From Bacteroidia bacterium (GTDB taxonomy: Bacteria > Bacteroidota > Bacteroidia > Cytophagales > Cyclobacteriaceae): a stretch of DNA of 6,680 bases. This document shows positions 1 through 6,051 of this stretch, one piece after another. The position numbers and the translations under genes are program-made. Where the stretch lies: the NCBI GenBank assembly GCA_025356795.1, contig JANXRR010000092.1, positions 1 through 6,680 of the forward strand. Reading direction: 5' to 3'. Every line of letters begins with the position of its first letter. The first letter of the stretch is position 1. A model generated the notes under the pieces. That model saw only the letters and a program-made list of their open reading frames with translations. It was not told where the DNA came from and did not search any database.

Positions 1-760
1 GTGCATGCCAACGGTGCCGGCCAATTTTTTTTTAAAAGCCTTAAAAACGTTGATAGCATTGGAGATTGATTGGATTCCGAAAGCGGAGGGTAGTGCTTTG
101 TATGTACGCCCAACCATGTTTGCTACAGAAAGCTCGCTCGCTGTTACACCATCCAACTCCTATGTATTCTACATTTATACAGGACCTGTGCAGCCATATT
201 TTACTGCGCCCATTAAATTAATAACGGAGCAAACACTTATTAGAGCAGTGCCTGGAGGCACAGGCGAAGCTAAAGCAGGGGGCAACTATGCGGGCTCATT
301 AATGGCAAGCGAGTTGGCAAAACAAAAAGGATATGATCAAATTATTTGGTTGGAAAGTCCCGAATTTAAAAAAATTCAGGAAGCAGGTATGATGAATTTA
401 TTCTTTGTAATTGGTGATACAGTAGTAACTCCCAAACTTACAGGTGCTATTTTAAAGGGAACCACTCGCACTTATTTTATTGATATTCTTCAAGAGAAGA
501 ATATCAAAGTTGAGGTGAGAGATATTTATATTGACGAAATTTTAGACACTTACAAAAAAGGTATTTTGAATGAAGCTTTTGGGTCGGGTACAGCGGCAGT
601 GGTTTCACATATTTCTGAGATCACCCATGGTGAAACAAAAATGGTGTTGCCAGTTGTAGAGAAAAGCATCAGTAAAATGTTGTATAATGAAATCAACGGA
701 TTAAGGGCGGGGAGAATTAAAGACACTCGCCATTGGTTGGTTCCTGTTGAAGCTTACTAA
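1..760 (+). CDS. ilvE: Branched-chain amino acid aminotransferase, 3' part (5' end outside window)
   Basis: This is a PLP-dependent fold-type IV aminotransferase that interconverts Leu/Ile/Val and their 2-oxo acids with 2-oxoglutarate/glutamate in the cytosol. The reading frame is open from the first full codon (position 2, Cys), and the Met at position 5 is internal: family members have a similar C-M-P-x-V-P stretch roughly 100 residues into a protein of about 350. Counting from that Met, the PLP Schiff-base lysine is K90 in E-A-K-A-G-G-N-Y, the glutamate that contacts the PLP ring nitrogen is E126 in Q-E-A-G-M-M-N, and the phosphate/substrate loop is G-S-G-T-A-A near 193-198. These motifs and the ALYVRP segment fit the long (eukaryote-like, IlvE type II) BCAT group better than the short E. 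coli type. The C-terminus is intact and ends in TAA. The cupin gene follows after 16 bases, suggesting cotranscription. The family call is firm; exact substrate preference is not visible. Confidence 0.93.
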   Translation, partial: CMPTVPANFFLKALKTLIALEIDWIPKAEGSALYVRPTMFATESSLAVTPSNSYVFYIYTGPVQPYFTAPIKLITEQTLIRAVPGGTGEAKAGGNYAGSLMASELAKQKGYDQIIWLESPEFKKIQEAGMMNLFFVIGDTVVTPKLTGAILKGTTRTYFIDILQEKNIKVEVRDIYIDEILDTYKKGILNEAFGSGTAAVVSHISEITHGETKMVLPVVEKSISKMLYNEINGLRAGRIKDTRHWLVPVEAY

Positions 761-776
761 TTAAATTTAATTGACT

Positions 777-1133
777 ATGCAAAAAATTAATTGGGCGTCT
801 GTGCCGGAAGAACAAGTGAATCCGAAAATGAAAAGAAAATTTATTTATGGAGAAAAAGTTATGATTGCAAGAATGGAATTCCAAGACGGATTTACTGTAC
901 CTTGGCATTCGCATGACAATGAACAAATCACAGAAGTTATTGAAGGTATGCTTCGATTTTGGTTCGATCATAATGAAGAAAATTATATTGATTTATTACC
1001 GGGCGATTCCATAATTATTCCAGGCAATAAACCCCATAAAGCATTGATGATTGGAAAGGTAATAGAAACGGATACTTTTGCTCCACCAAGACAAGATTGG
1101 ATTAATAGCTCGGATGATTATTTGAGAAAGTAA
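777..1133 (+). CDS. Small single-domain cupin protein (KdgF-like metal site)
   Basis: A 118-residue one-domain cupin, presumably cytosolic because no signal peptide is seen. Cupin motif 1 is present as G38-x5-H44-S-H46-x3-Q50-x6-G57, and motif 2 as G76-x5-P-x-N-x2-H87. The predicted metal ligands are therefore H44, H46, Q50 and H87. A Gln in place of the usual motif-1 Glu is known in the KdgF-type group, which carries an H-x-H-x-x-E-Q motif. KdgF itself acts on unsaturated uronates, but many unrelated cupins share the motif, so no substrate is assigned. A TTG at 771 is in frame, but ATG at 777 is preferred as the standard codon; the difference is two residues. No Shine-Dalgarno sequence is seen. 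The gene sits 16 bases after the aminotransferase and 11 bases before the SDR, so it is likely part of that operon. It could be an isomerase, a dioxygenase-like enzyme or a ligand-binding protein. Confidence 0.85.
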   Translation: MQKINWASVPEEQVNPKMKRKFIYGEKVMIARMEFQDGFTVPWHSHDNEQITEVIEGMLRFWFDHNEENYIDLLPGDSIIIPGNKPHKALMIGKVIETDTFAPPRQDWINSSDDYLRK

Positions 1134-1144
1134 CTACACGCGAA

Positions 1145-1906
1145 ATGGATTTAGGATTGCACAATAGAGTGGCGTTAGTATTAGCATCAAGTAAGGGGTT
1201 GGGGAAAGCCGTTGCTATTGAACTAGCCAAGGAAGGTGCCAAGGTTATAATCTGTGGTACCGACTCAGAAGCGCTGGCAGCCACAAAAGCTGAGATTGAA
1301 GTCTTTGCTCCTACAAAAGTGGTAACTTTTATTTGTGATCTTACGCGTGAGGAACAGCGTAAGCAATTAGTAGAGCAAAGCATAGAAGCTTTTGGCACCA
1401 TTGAAATTTTGGTGACCAATACCGGTGGGCCTGCCGCAGGGGGCATTGAGCAATTTAACCTAGATGATTGGAAACATCTTTACAATTTACTTTTCTTAAG
1501 TGCTGTGGATATTATTCAACGAGTGCTGCCCAGTATGAAAGCAAAACGGTACGGTAGGATACTTGCAATCACTTCCATTACAGTAAAACAACCTGTTGAT
1601 AATTTGATGTCATCCAATTCAGTGCGCACTGGTTTAGTGGGTTTGGTGAAAAGCTTATCCAATGAAGTGGCTGCCTACGGCATTACCGTTAATAACCTGA
1701 TGCCCGGCTATACCGACACAAACAGACTTAAGCATTTGATAGAAAAAAACCCTGAACTAAATAAGGTAATAGAAAGCATACCTATGAAGCGCTTTGGCAC
1801 TGTTGAAGAGTTTGCAGCCACAGCTGCTTTTTTAGTAAGTGAGCGAGCCAGCTATATTACAGGGCAGGCGCTGGCTGTAGATGGAGGTTGGATAAAAGGA
1901 AATTGA
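1145..1906 (+). CDS. Non-canonical short-chain dehydrogenase/reductase (3-oxoacyl-ACP reductase-like, lacks catalytic Tyr/Lys)
   Basis: A 253-residue Rossmann-fold protein of the usual length for a classical SDR. The nucleotide loop is A14-S-S-K-G18-L-G20, so the canonical T-G-x3-G-x-G has lost its first Gly. D65 in the C-D-L-T segment suits adenine contact, and the N-N-A-G element is replaced by T91-N-T-G-G-P96. The helix Asn (N114) and catalytic Ser (S144, in A-I-T-S) are kept. The Y-x3-K position reads S157-N-S-V-R161, so both the catalytic Tyr and Lys are substituted. This matches a known SDR subgroup annotated as beta-ketoacyl-ACP-reductase-like that does not perfectly match the NAD motif or tetrad. 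The C-terminal P-G-Y-T-D-T substrate loop and the I-T-G-Q-x-L-x-V-D-G-G signature are intact, so the gene looks functional and conserved, not decayed. It may use another proton donor or bind substrate without classical chemistry. It is probably cotranscribed with the cupin 11 bases upstream. Confidence 0.88.
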   Translation: MDLGLHNRVALVLASSKGLGKAVAIELAKEGAKVIICGTDSEALAATKAEIEVFAPTKVVTFICDLTREEQRKQLVEQSIEAFGTIEILVTNTGGPAAGGIEQFNLDDWKHLYNLLFLSAVDIIQRVLPSMKAKRYGRILAITSITVKQPVDNLMSSNSVRTGLVGLVKSLSNEVAAYGITVNNLMPGYTDTNRLKHLIEKNPELNKVIESIPMKRFGTVEEFAATAAFLVSERASYITGQALAVDGGWIKGN

Positions 1907-1913
1907 GTTTTGG

Positions 1914-1943
1914 TTACTTTCTGATAGGCACCATCATAAGTAA
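1914..1943 (+). repeat. Imperfect hairpin just after the SDR stop codon
   Basis: Nested inverted repeats: TTACTT (1914-1919) pairs with AAGTAA (1938-1943), and inside it TGAT (1922-1925) pairs with ATCA (1933-1936) around the 7-base loop AGGCACC, with a small internal bulge. This gives about 10 base pairs starting 8 bases after the SDR stop codon. No T-tract follows on either strand, so it is not a textbook intrinsic terminator. It could still be a 3'-end stabilising structure for the SDR transcript. Confidence 0.4.
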
Positions 1944-1973
1944 AGGTAATTCCATGTAATTATCGAAGTAGGA

Positions 1974-2016
1974 CTTTATAGAAAATTTTTCGTGAATATT
2001 TTTCTTTTCTGTAAAG
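1974..2016 (+). repeat. 12-bp-stem inverted repeat between convergent genes
   Basis: CTTTATAGAAAA (1974-1985) pairs with TTTTCTGTAAAG (2005-2016) around a 19-base loop. The only non-Watson-Crick position is a U-G wobble in the plus-strand RNA; in minus-strand RNA the same position is an A-C mismatch. The structure is therefore slightly better in transcripts running out of the SDR gene. No T-tract flanks the stem, although the loop itself is T-rich. It lies between two genes that converge, where transcript 3' ends are expected. Confidence 0.4.
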
Positions 2017-2037
2017 AATTGCATGTAGTAAGATGGT

Positions 2038-2060
2038 AAAAAGAAAGGTAGTTACTTTCC
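2038..2060 (-). terminator. Weak candidate intrinsic terminator of mnmE
   Basis: On the minus strand, GAAAG and CTTTC form a 5-bp stem (6 bp counting a G-T pair) around a 7-base loop, followed directly by five T residues. The 5' arm overlaps the last mnmE codons and the stop codon. The stem is short and GC-poor, so termination here is only a suggestion from position and shape. Confidence 0.28.
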
Positions 2061-3416
2061 AATGCAAAACTTACTAAAAATATTATCCAACAAATCATCG
2101 GTGGTTACTTCACCGGTAATCAAACCAAGGTAATGCAACGATTGACGAATGTCCATAGCTAGAAAATCGCCTGTGATATGTTGAGACATTCCTTCCAATA
2201 CCCTATCAAGGGCCTGATGTGTTTGAAGCAGATTTTCATAATGCCTTAAGTTGGTAACTAGCACATCTCCTTGTTTCACTTGATTTATTTTGAAGCGATT
2301 GAGAATAGTATCTTTTAATTGCTCAATGTTTATTTTATTAGAGGCCGATATAAAAATAAAATCCTGCGCTTTTAATTTTTCTACTAATTGTGACGATGCT
2401 TTATCAAGTTTGTTGGCAATCTTAAGATAGGGTATACCAAGTTCATCGAGCCCAGCTAAATCAGCTGCAATTTCTTGGTCGGTTACATCTGTAACATCAA
2501 ACATGTAAAGTATAAGTGATGCTTTGTGCATCTGTTCTTTGGTGCGTTCTACTCCAATGGCTTCAATCACATCTTTGGTTTCCCGCAAGCCGGCAGTATC
2601 AATAAATCGAAACGTGATGCCCCCCAACTGTATTTCATCTTCAATTACATCGCGGGTAGTGCCTGCGATTTCGGAGACTATGGCCCGCTCTTCATTGAGC
2701 AAAGCATTTAACAAGGTTGACTTGCCCACATTGGGCTTGCCCGCAATTACTGTTGGTATTCCATTCTTTATAACATTGCCTTGATCGAAGGAGTGAATCA
2801 ATGTTACTAAGTACGATTGTATTTTTTTGATAAGAATGGCAAGGTCATCGCGCTTGGCAAACTCAACATCTTCTTCACCAAAATCTAATTCAAGTTCAAC
2901 AAGGGAAGCAAAATGGATCAACTCTTCCCTCAGTCTTTTTATTTCTGTTGAAAAGCCACCACGCATTTGGTTCAGTGCAGCTTGTCGCGCATTGTCAGTC
3001 TCGGCATGAATTAAATCTGCTACAGCTTCGGCCTGCGCCAGATCAAATCTACCGTGAAGAAATGCTCGCTTTGTAAACTCGCCCGGTTCGGCCAATCGTG
3101 CACCTTCTTTCAAAAACGTTTTTAAAATTGCCTTCACAATTACTGGCGAGCCATGACAAGAAATTTCTACTGCATTTTCTTTGGTGAATGAGTTTGGCTC
3201 TTTAAAGATTGAGACCAAGACTTCGTCAATCATTTTATCGCCATTCATAATGGTTCCGAAATGCAGTGTGTGTGTAGGTTGCTCGAGTAAATTCTTGCCT
3301 TTGAATACTCGTTGTGTTAGTATAATTGAATTTTTACCTGAAAGCCTGATTACGGCAATGGCACTGATGCCTTGTGCGGTGGCAAGTGCAATGATTGTAT
3401 CGTTGTTAAAATTCAA
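2052..3416 (-). CDS. mnmE: tRNA uridine-34 modification GTPase MnmE (TrmE)
   Basis: With MnmG, MnmE installs the (carboxymethyl)aminomethyl group at C5 of wobble U34 in several tRNAs, using GTP hydrolysis and a folate-derived one-carbon unit. The 454-residue length is normal. The N-terminal folate-binding/dimerisation domain (about 1-120) begins N-D-T-I-I-A-L-A-T. The helical domain is split around the G domain. The G domain has G1 G226-K-P-N-V-G-K-S233, G2 T-T-R-D-V 253-257, G3 D-T-A-G 273-276, G4 N-K-L-D 335-338 and G5 S-A-S 357-359. The C-terminal F-C-I-G-K motif carries the conserved C451. The start is a TTG at 3414-3416: no ATG or GTG lies between it and the upstream gene, and it gives the family's usual N-terminus. 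No Shine-Dalgarno sequence is seen. Only 17 bases separate it from the transporter stop and no clear -7 box lies in that gap, so it is likely cotranscribed from the mntR promoter or from one inside the transporter gene. Confidence 0.97.
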   Translation of the reverse strand: MNFNNDTIIALATAQGISAIAVIRLSGKNSIILTQRVFKGKNLLEQPTHTLHFGTIMNGDKMIDEVLVSIFKEPNSFTKENAVEISCHGSPVIVKAILKTFLKEGARLAEPGEFTKRAFLHGRFDLAQAEAVADLIHAETDNARQAALNQMRGGFSTEIKRLREELIHFASLVELELDFGEEDVEFAKRDDLAILIKKIQSYLVTLIHSFDQGNVIKNGIPTVIAGKPNVGKSTLLNALLNEERAIVSEIAGTTRDVIEDEIQLGGITFRFIDTAGLRETKDVIEAIGVERTKEQMHKASLILYMFDVTDVTDQEIAADLAGLDELGIPYLKIANKLDKASSQLVEKLKAQDFIFISASNKINIEQLKDTILNRFKINQVKQGDVLVTNLRHYENLLQTHQALDRVLEGMSQHITGDFLAMDIRQSLHYLGLITGEVTTDDLLDNIFSKFCIGK

Positions 3417-3433
3417 GTGAGTGGTGTGAAGGA

Positions 3434-5335
3434 TTATATTTTTTCGCGAACAATAAACACGGGCATATTTACTCTATGCCTTACCGTATCAACGGTAGCT
3501 CCAAAGATTAAATCTTTTAGAAATTTATGCCCGTGGGCACCCATCACCAAAAGATCGGCATCAAAAGCTTTTACCAATTGAGGTATTCTTCTACGCGGAT
3601 TACCATAGCCAATCCGTATTTGAGCCTGAAATCCCTGCTGCTGTAATTGACTCGAGTAATCATGGAGCGCGTTTTGGTCTTGCATGGATTCATGGTCATC
3701 AATTTCGCTTCCATAAACCATTGCCCCGGCTGTTTCTACCACATGCAGTAAAACATACTGAGCTTCTTTTCCTCCTTGTGCAATGGCACTGGCAATGGTG
3801 AGGGCATCCATGTTTGAGAAGTCAACGCAAATGGCAATTTTTTTATAAACAGGTTTTTCAATGATGGGGGCAAGTGTAACTGCTGTGCCGTGTGGAATCT
3901 TGGCTATTCTTTCAAGTGCTTGTGAATCAATAATAGGTTTTGCTGTTATGTAGACCAATAACATAGCGGCACCTACACAAATGGGTATGGCAAATGTCAA
4001 AATCATCCATGCGTTATCTCCGGCATTTGTTAGCCAACTAGAGATTTCTTGCATTACCAACTTCACATTTAAGGAAACGATTATGGCAGCTATTAACCAA
4101 GCAGCTATTTTTAGCCAAGGTTTGATGGCATAAATGCCCATGGTCTTTTTGTCGCTGGTAAAATGAATAAGTGGTATTACGGCAAACCCAAGTTGTAAGC
4201 TAAGCACTACTTGACTCAGCACAAGCAAGGCACCTGTTTTACCTTCACCATAAACTAAAATAACAATGTAGGCTGGTATGATTGCAATTACCCGAGTAAT
4301 CAATCTTCGGAGCCAAGGTGCAATTCTTAAGTTAAGATAACCTTCCATTACAATCTGGCCTGCAAGCGTTCCGGTAATTGTTGAACTTTGCCCAGCGGCC
4401 ACTAATGCAATTCCAAAAAGGGTAGGAGCGAGAGCCGTGCCTAGCATGGGAGCCAACAATTGATGTGCATTTTGTATGTCGCTTACTTCATAAAGTCCGT
4501 TTTTAAAAAAAGTAGCTGCCGCCAACACCAGTATGGCTGAGTTTACGAAGAAGGCAGCGTTGAGGGCAATGGCTGAATCTATAACATTATATTTTATGGC
4601 TTGCCAAATTCCTTTTTCAGAATTGTCAATTCTTCGGGTTTGAACCAGAGATGAATGTAGGTAAAGATTGTGAGGCATAACAGTTGCCCCAATAATGCCG
4701 ATGGCAATGTATAGGGCTTGGTCATTTGGTAAACTTGGGATAAATCCTTTTGCCAATTCCCCAAAAGCAGGCTTTGCCAAAAGCATCTCTACAAAAAATG
4801 CACCACCAATAATTACTACTAATGCTATGATAAACGCTTCAATTTTCCTCATGCCATAGCTTTGAAGAACCAGTAGCAGCAGGGTATCCAACACAGTTAA
4901 TGAAACGCCCCAGATTAACGGCAATCCAAAAAGTAATTGCAACCCAATGGCCATTCCAAGAACTTCTGCCAAATCGCATGCAGCTATGGCCACCTCTGCC
5001 AATATCCATAAACAGAAATTAACAATAGGAGGATAGGATTTTCGGGAGGCTTGCGCCAGATCAAGCTGCCGCACAACGCCCAGCCGGGCGCTTAAACTTT
5101 GAAGCAGCAACGCCATCATGTTGCTCATTAAAAGCACCCAAATCAAGGTATAGCCAAATTGACTGCCACCGGCAATATCGGTAGCCCAGTTGCCTGGATC
5201 CATGTACCCAACACTCACCAAATATGCGGGTCCCATAAAGGCCAGCAACTTCTTCCAGCCGCGTCTGCCTGAGGCATCTATCGAAGCATGAGATTCTCCC
5301 AATGACTTTCGTGAAACAATACTCTCTAGGTCCAT
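3434..5335 (-). CDS. Nramp-family divalent metal (Mn/Fe) transporter fused to a C-terminal universal stress protein domain
   Basis: A 633-residue protein, far longer than the roughly 410-450 of bacterial MntH. Residues about 30-465 are an Nramp (MntH-like) proton-coupled importer of Mn2+/Fe2+ in the inner membrane. TM1 carries D46-P-G-N49 and TM6 carries A217-x-x-M220-P-H222-N, which supply the expected metal ligands (D46, N49, A217 carbonyl, M220). The family transport signature G315-Q-S-S-T-I-T-G-T-L-A-G-Q is present. About twelve hydrophobic segments can be counted, the last near 442-464, which would put the C-terminus in the cytoplasm with the N-terminus. After a linker, residues about 497-630 form a Usp domain, with the strand A-I-C-V-D505 and the nucleotide loop G599-x2-G602-x9-G612-A-T. 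Its last element has Ala where Ser/Thr is usual, so ATP binding is likely but not certain. The ATG is 3 bases after the regulator's stop, indicating a shared transcript. Confidence 0.93.
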   Translation of the reverse strand: MDLESIVSRKSLGESHASIDASGRRGWKKLLAFMGPAYLVSVGYMDPGNWATDIAGGSQFGYTLIWVLLMSNMMALLLQSLSARLGVVRQLDLAQASRKSYPPIVNFCLWILAEVAIAACDLAEVLGMAIGLQLLFGLPLIWGVSLTVLDTLLLLVLQSYGMRKIEAFIIALVVIIGGAFFVEMLLAKPAFGELAKGFIPSLPNDQALYIAIGIIGATVMPHNLYLHSSLVQTRRIDNSEKGIWQAIKYNVIDSAIALNAAFFVNSAILVLAAATFFKNGLYEVSDIQNAHQLLAPMLGTALAPTLFGIALVAAGQSSTITGTLAGQIVMEGYLNLRIAPWLRRLITRVIAIIPAYIVILVYGEGKTGALLVLSQVVLSLQLGFAVIPLIHFTSDKKTMGIYAIKPWLKIAAWLIAAIIVSLNVKLVMQEISSWLTNAGDNAWMILTFAIPICVGAAMLLVYITAKPIIDSQALERIAKIPHGTAVTLAPIIEKPVYKKIAICVDFSNMDALTIASAIAQGGKEAQYVLLHVVETAGAMVYGSEIDDHESMQDQNALHDYSSQLQQQGFQAQIRIGYGNPRRRIPQLVKAFDADLLVMGAHGHKFLKDLIFGATVDTVRHRVNMPVFIVREKI

Positions 5336-5338
5336 AAT

Positions 5339-5992
5339 TTATGCTGTTACCAAAATATTTTTAGATACATCTTTCGACAAAAAAACCTTGTTGTCGTCAA
5401 TCATAATTTCCATTGATTCATCGTATTCTTCCCTGGCAAGAACTTTTAATTTTTTGCCTGGCTTTGCCCCAATTTTGTCAAGGTATTTAAGCAGATTGGA
5501 ATCGGAATCTTTCACGGCAATGATGGTTCCTTGATAGCCTACTTTTAGTTGATCGGCCCCCACCTGCGGTAATAGTTTGATGTTTCCTTTCCTATCTGGA
5601 ATTGCATCTCCATGTGGATCAACTGTGGGAAACCCCAAAAACTCTTCCAATTTATCAATTAAATGAACAGAATGAATGTGCTCCAATTGCTCAGCAACTT
5701 CATGGACTTCATCCCACGTAAAGTTCAATTTTTGAACAAGGAAAGTTTCCCATAACCGGTGTTTCCGTATGATCAAAAGTGCCGCTTGTTTGCCTTTTGC
5801 CGACACATTTACACCATAATATTTTTCATAACTGATCAATGCTTTTGCAGAAAGTTTTTTGATCATATCGGTGGTAGAAGCAGCCTTGGTGCACATGGCT
5901 TCTGCCAGGTCATTAGTAAGAACAGATTTCGCTCCTCCTTCCGAAAGGTGGTAGATTGCTTTGAGATAGTTTTCTTCTGTAAGGCTTAGCAT
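5339..5992 (-). CDS. DtxR-family metal-dependent repressor, MntR-like with C-terminal FeoA/SH3-like domain
   Basis: A 217-residue cytosolic transcription factor expected to bind operator DNA when loaded with Mn2+ or Fe2+ and to repress metal import. Residues 1-70 form the winged helix-turn-helix and 71-140 the dimerisation/metal domain, including R-K-H78-x3-E82, W-D-E-V-H97-x3-E101-x2-E104-H105 and the family P-x-V-D-P-H-G-D-x-I-P stretch. Residues about 150-217 resemble the FeoA/SH3-like domain of DtxR and IdeR, which Bacillus MntR lacks. The ligand slot that is Cys in DtxR is E101 here, as in MntR, which favours manganese. The N-terminal positions that are Asp8 and Glu11 in Bacillus MntR are N8 and K11, so the first metal site differs from both prototypes. 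It is the first gene of the operon, 3 bases before the transporter, with an operator candidate in its promoter, which suggests autoregulation. The specificity call is inference. Confidence 0.9.
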   Translation of the reverse strand: MLSLTEENYLKAIYHLSEGGAKSVLTNDLAEAMCTKAASTTDMIKKLSAKALISYEKYYGVNVSAKGKQAALLIIRKHRLWETFLVQKLNFTWDEVHEVAEQLEHIHSVHLIDKLEEFLGFPTVDPHGDAIPDRKGNIKLLPQVGADQLKVGYQGTIIAVKDSDSNLLKYLDKIGAKPGKKLKVLAREEYDESMEIMIDDNKVFLSKDVSKNILVTA

Positions 5993-6012
5993 GGATAGAA
6001 ATTAACTTGCTG

Positions 6013-6020
6013 CAAAGATA
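6013..6020 (-). promoter_or_regulatory. Bacteroidota-type -7 promoter element for mntR-transporter operon
   Basis: Read on the minus strand, the sequence is TATCTTTG, a full match to the Bacteroidota -7 consensus TAnnTTTG, and it ends 20 bases before the regulator's ATG. Transcription would begin a few bases downstream, leaving a leader of only about 15 bases. A clear TTTG -33 element is not seen at the expected distance; the region there is only T-rich, which fits a promoter that is weak or regulated. Confidence 0.6.
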
Positions 6021-6023
6021 TAA

Positions 6024-6051
6024 TTTTAGATTGGCCTAAAAATTATTTTAG
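6024..6051. promoter_or_regulatory. Candidate MntR/DtxR-family operator (three half-sites)
   Basis: On the plus strand TTTTAG (6024-6029), six bases, then CTAAAA (6036-6041) form a perfect 18-bp inverted repeat. Four bases later a third half-site TTTTAG (6046-6051) makes a second inverted repeat with the middle one. The ten-base word ATTTTAGATT occurs twice, 22 bases apart. DtxR/IdeR boxes have a similar TTAG...CTAA layout with a GCCTAA-like core, and GGCCTAAA is present here. The block begins 4 bases upstream of the -7 box, between it and the -33 region, an ideal place for repression. Binding by the adjacent regulator is inferred from position and resemblance. Confidence 0.55.

Noticed and set aside
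771..776. TTG at 771 as cupin start
   Set aside because: It is in frame but only two codons before an ATG, and nothing upstream favours it.
717..971. Open frame of 84 codons on the minus strand
   Set aside because: It lies antisense across the aminotransferase end and the cupin gene, has no recognisable domain, and both plus-strand genes are clearly real.
1102..1446. Open frame of 114 codons on the minus strand
   Set aside because: It is antisense to the SDR; its composition simply mirrors the SDR codons and no family motif is seen.
2524..2784. Open frames on the plus strand within mnmE (also 2827-3009 and 3181-3581)
   Set aside because: They are antisense to the G domain and N-terminal domain of mnmE or the end of the transporter gene, and show no motifs of their own.
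3462..3480. Perfect inverted repeat GGCATA/TATGCC with a 7-base loop near the end of the transporter gene
   Set aside because: It lies fully inside Usp-domain codons (around M-P-V-F-I-V), has only a 6-bp stem and no T-tract, so chance or coding constraint explains it.
5759..5989. Open frame of 76 codons on the plus strand
   Set aside because: It is antisense to the helix-turn-helix part of the DtxR-family gene, whose family match is strong.
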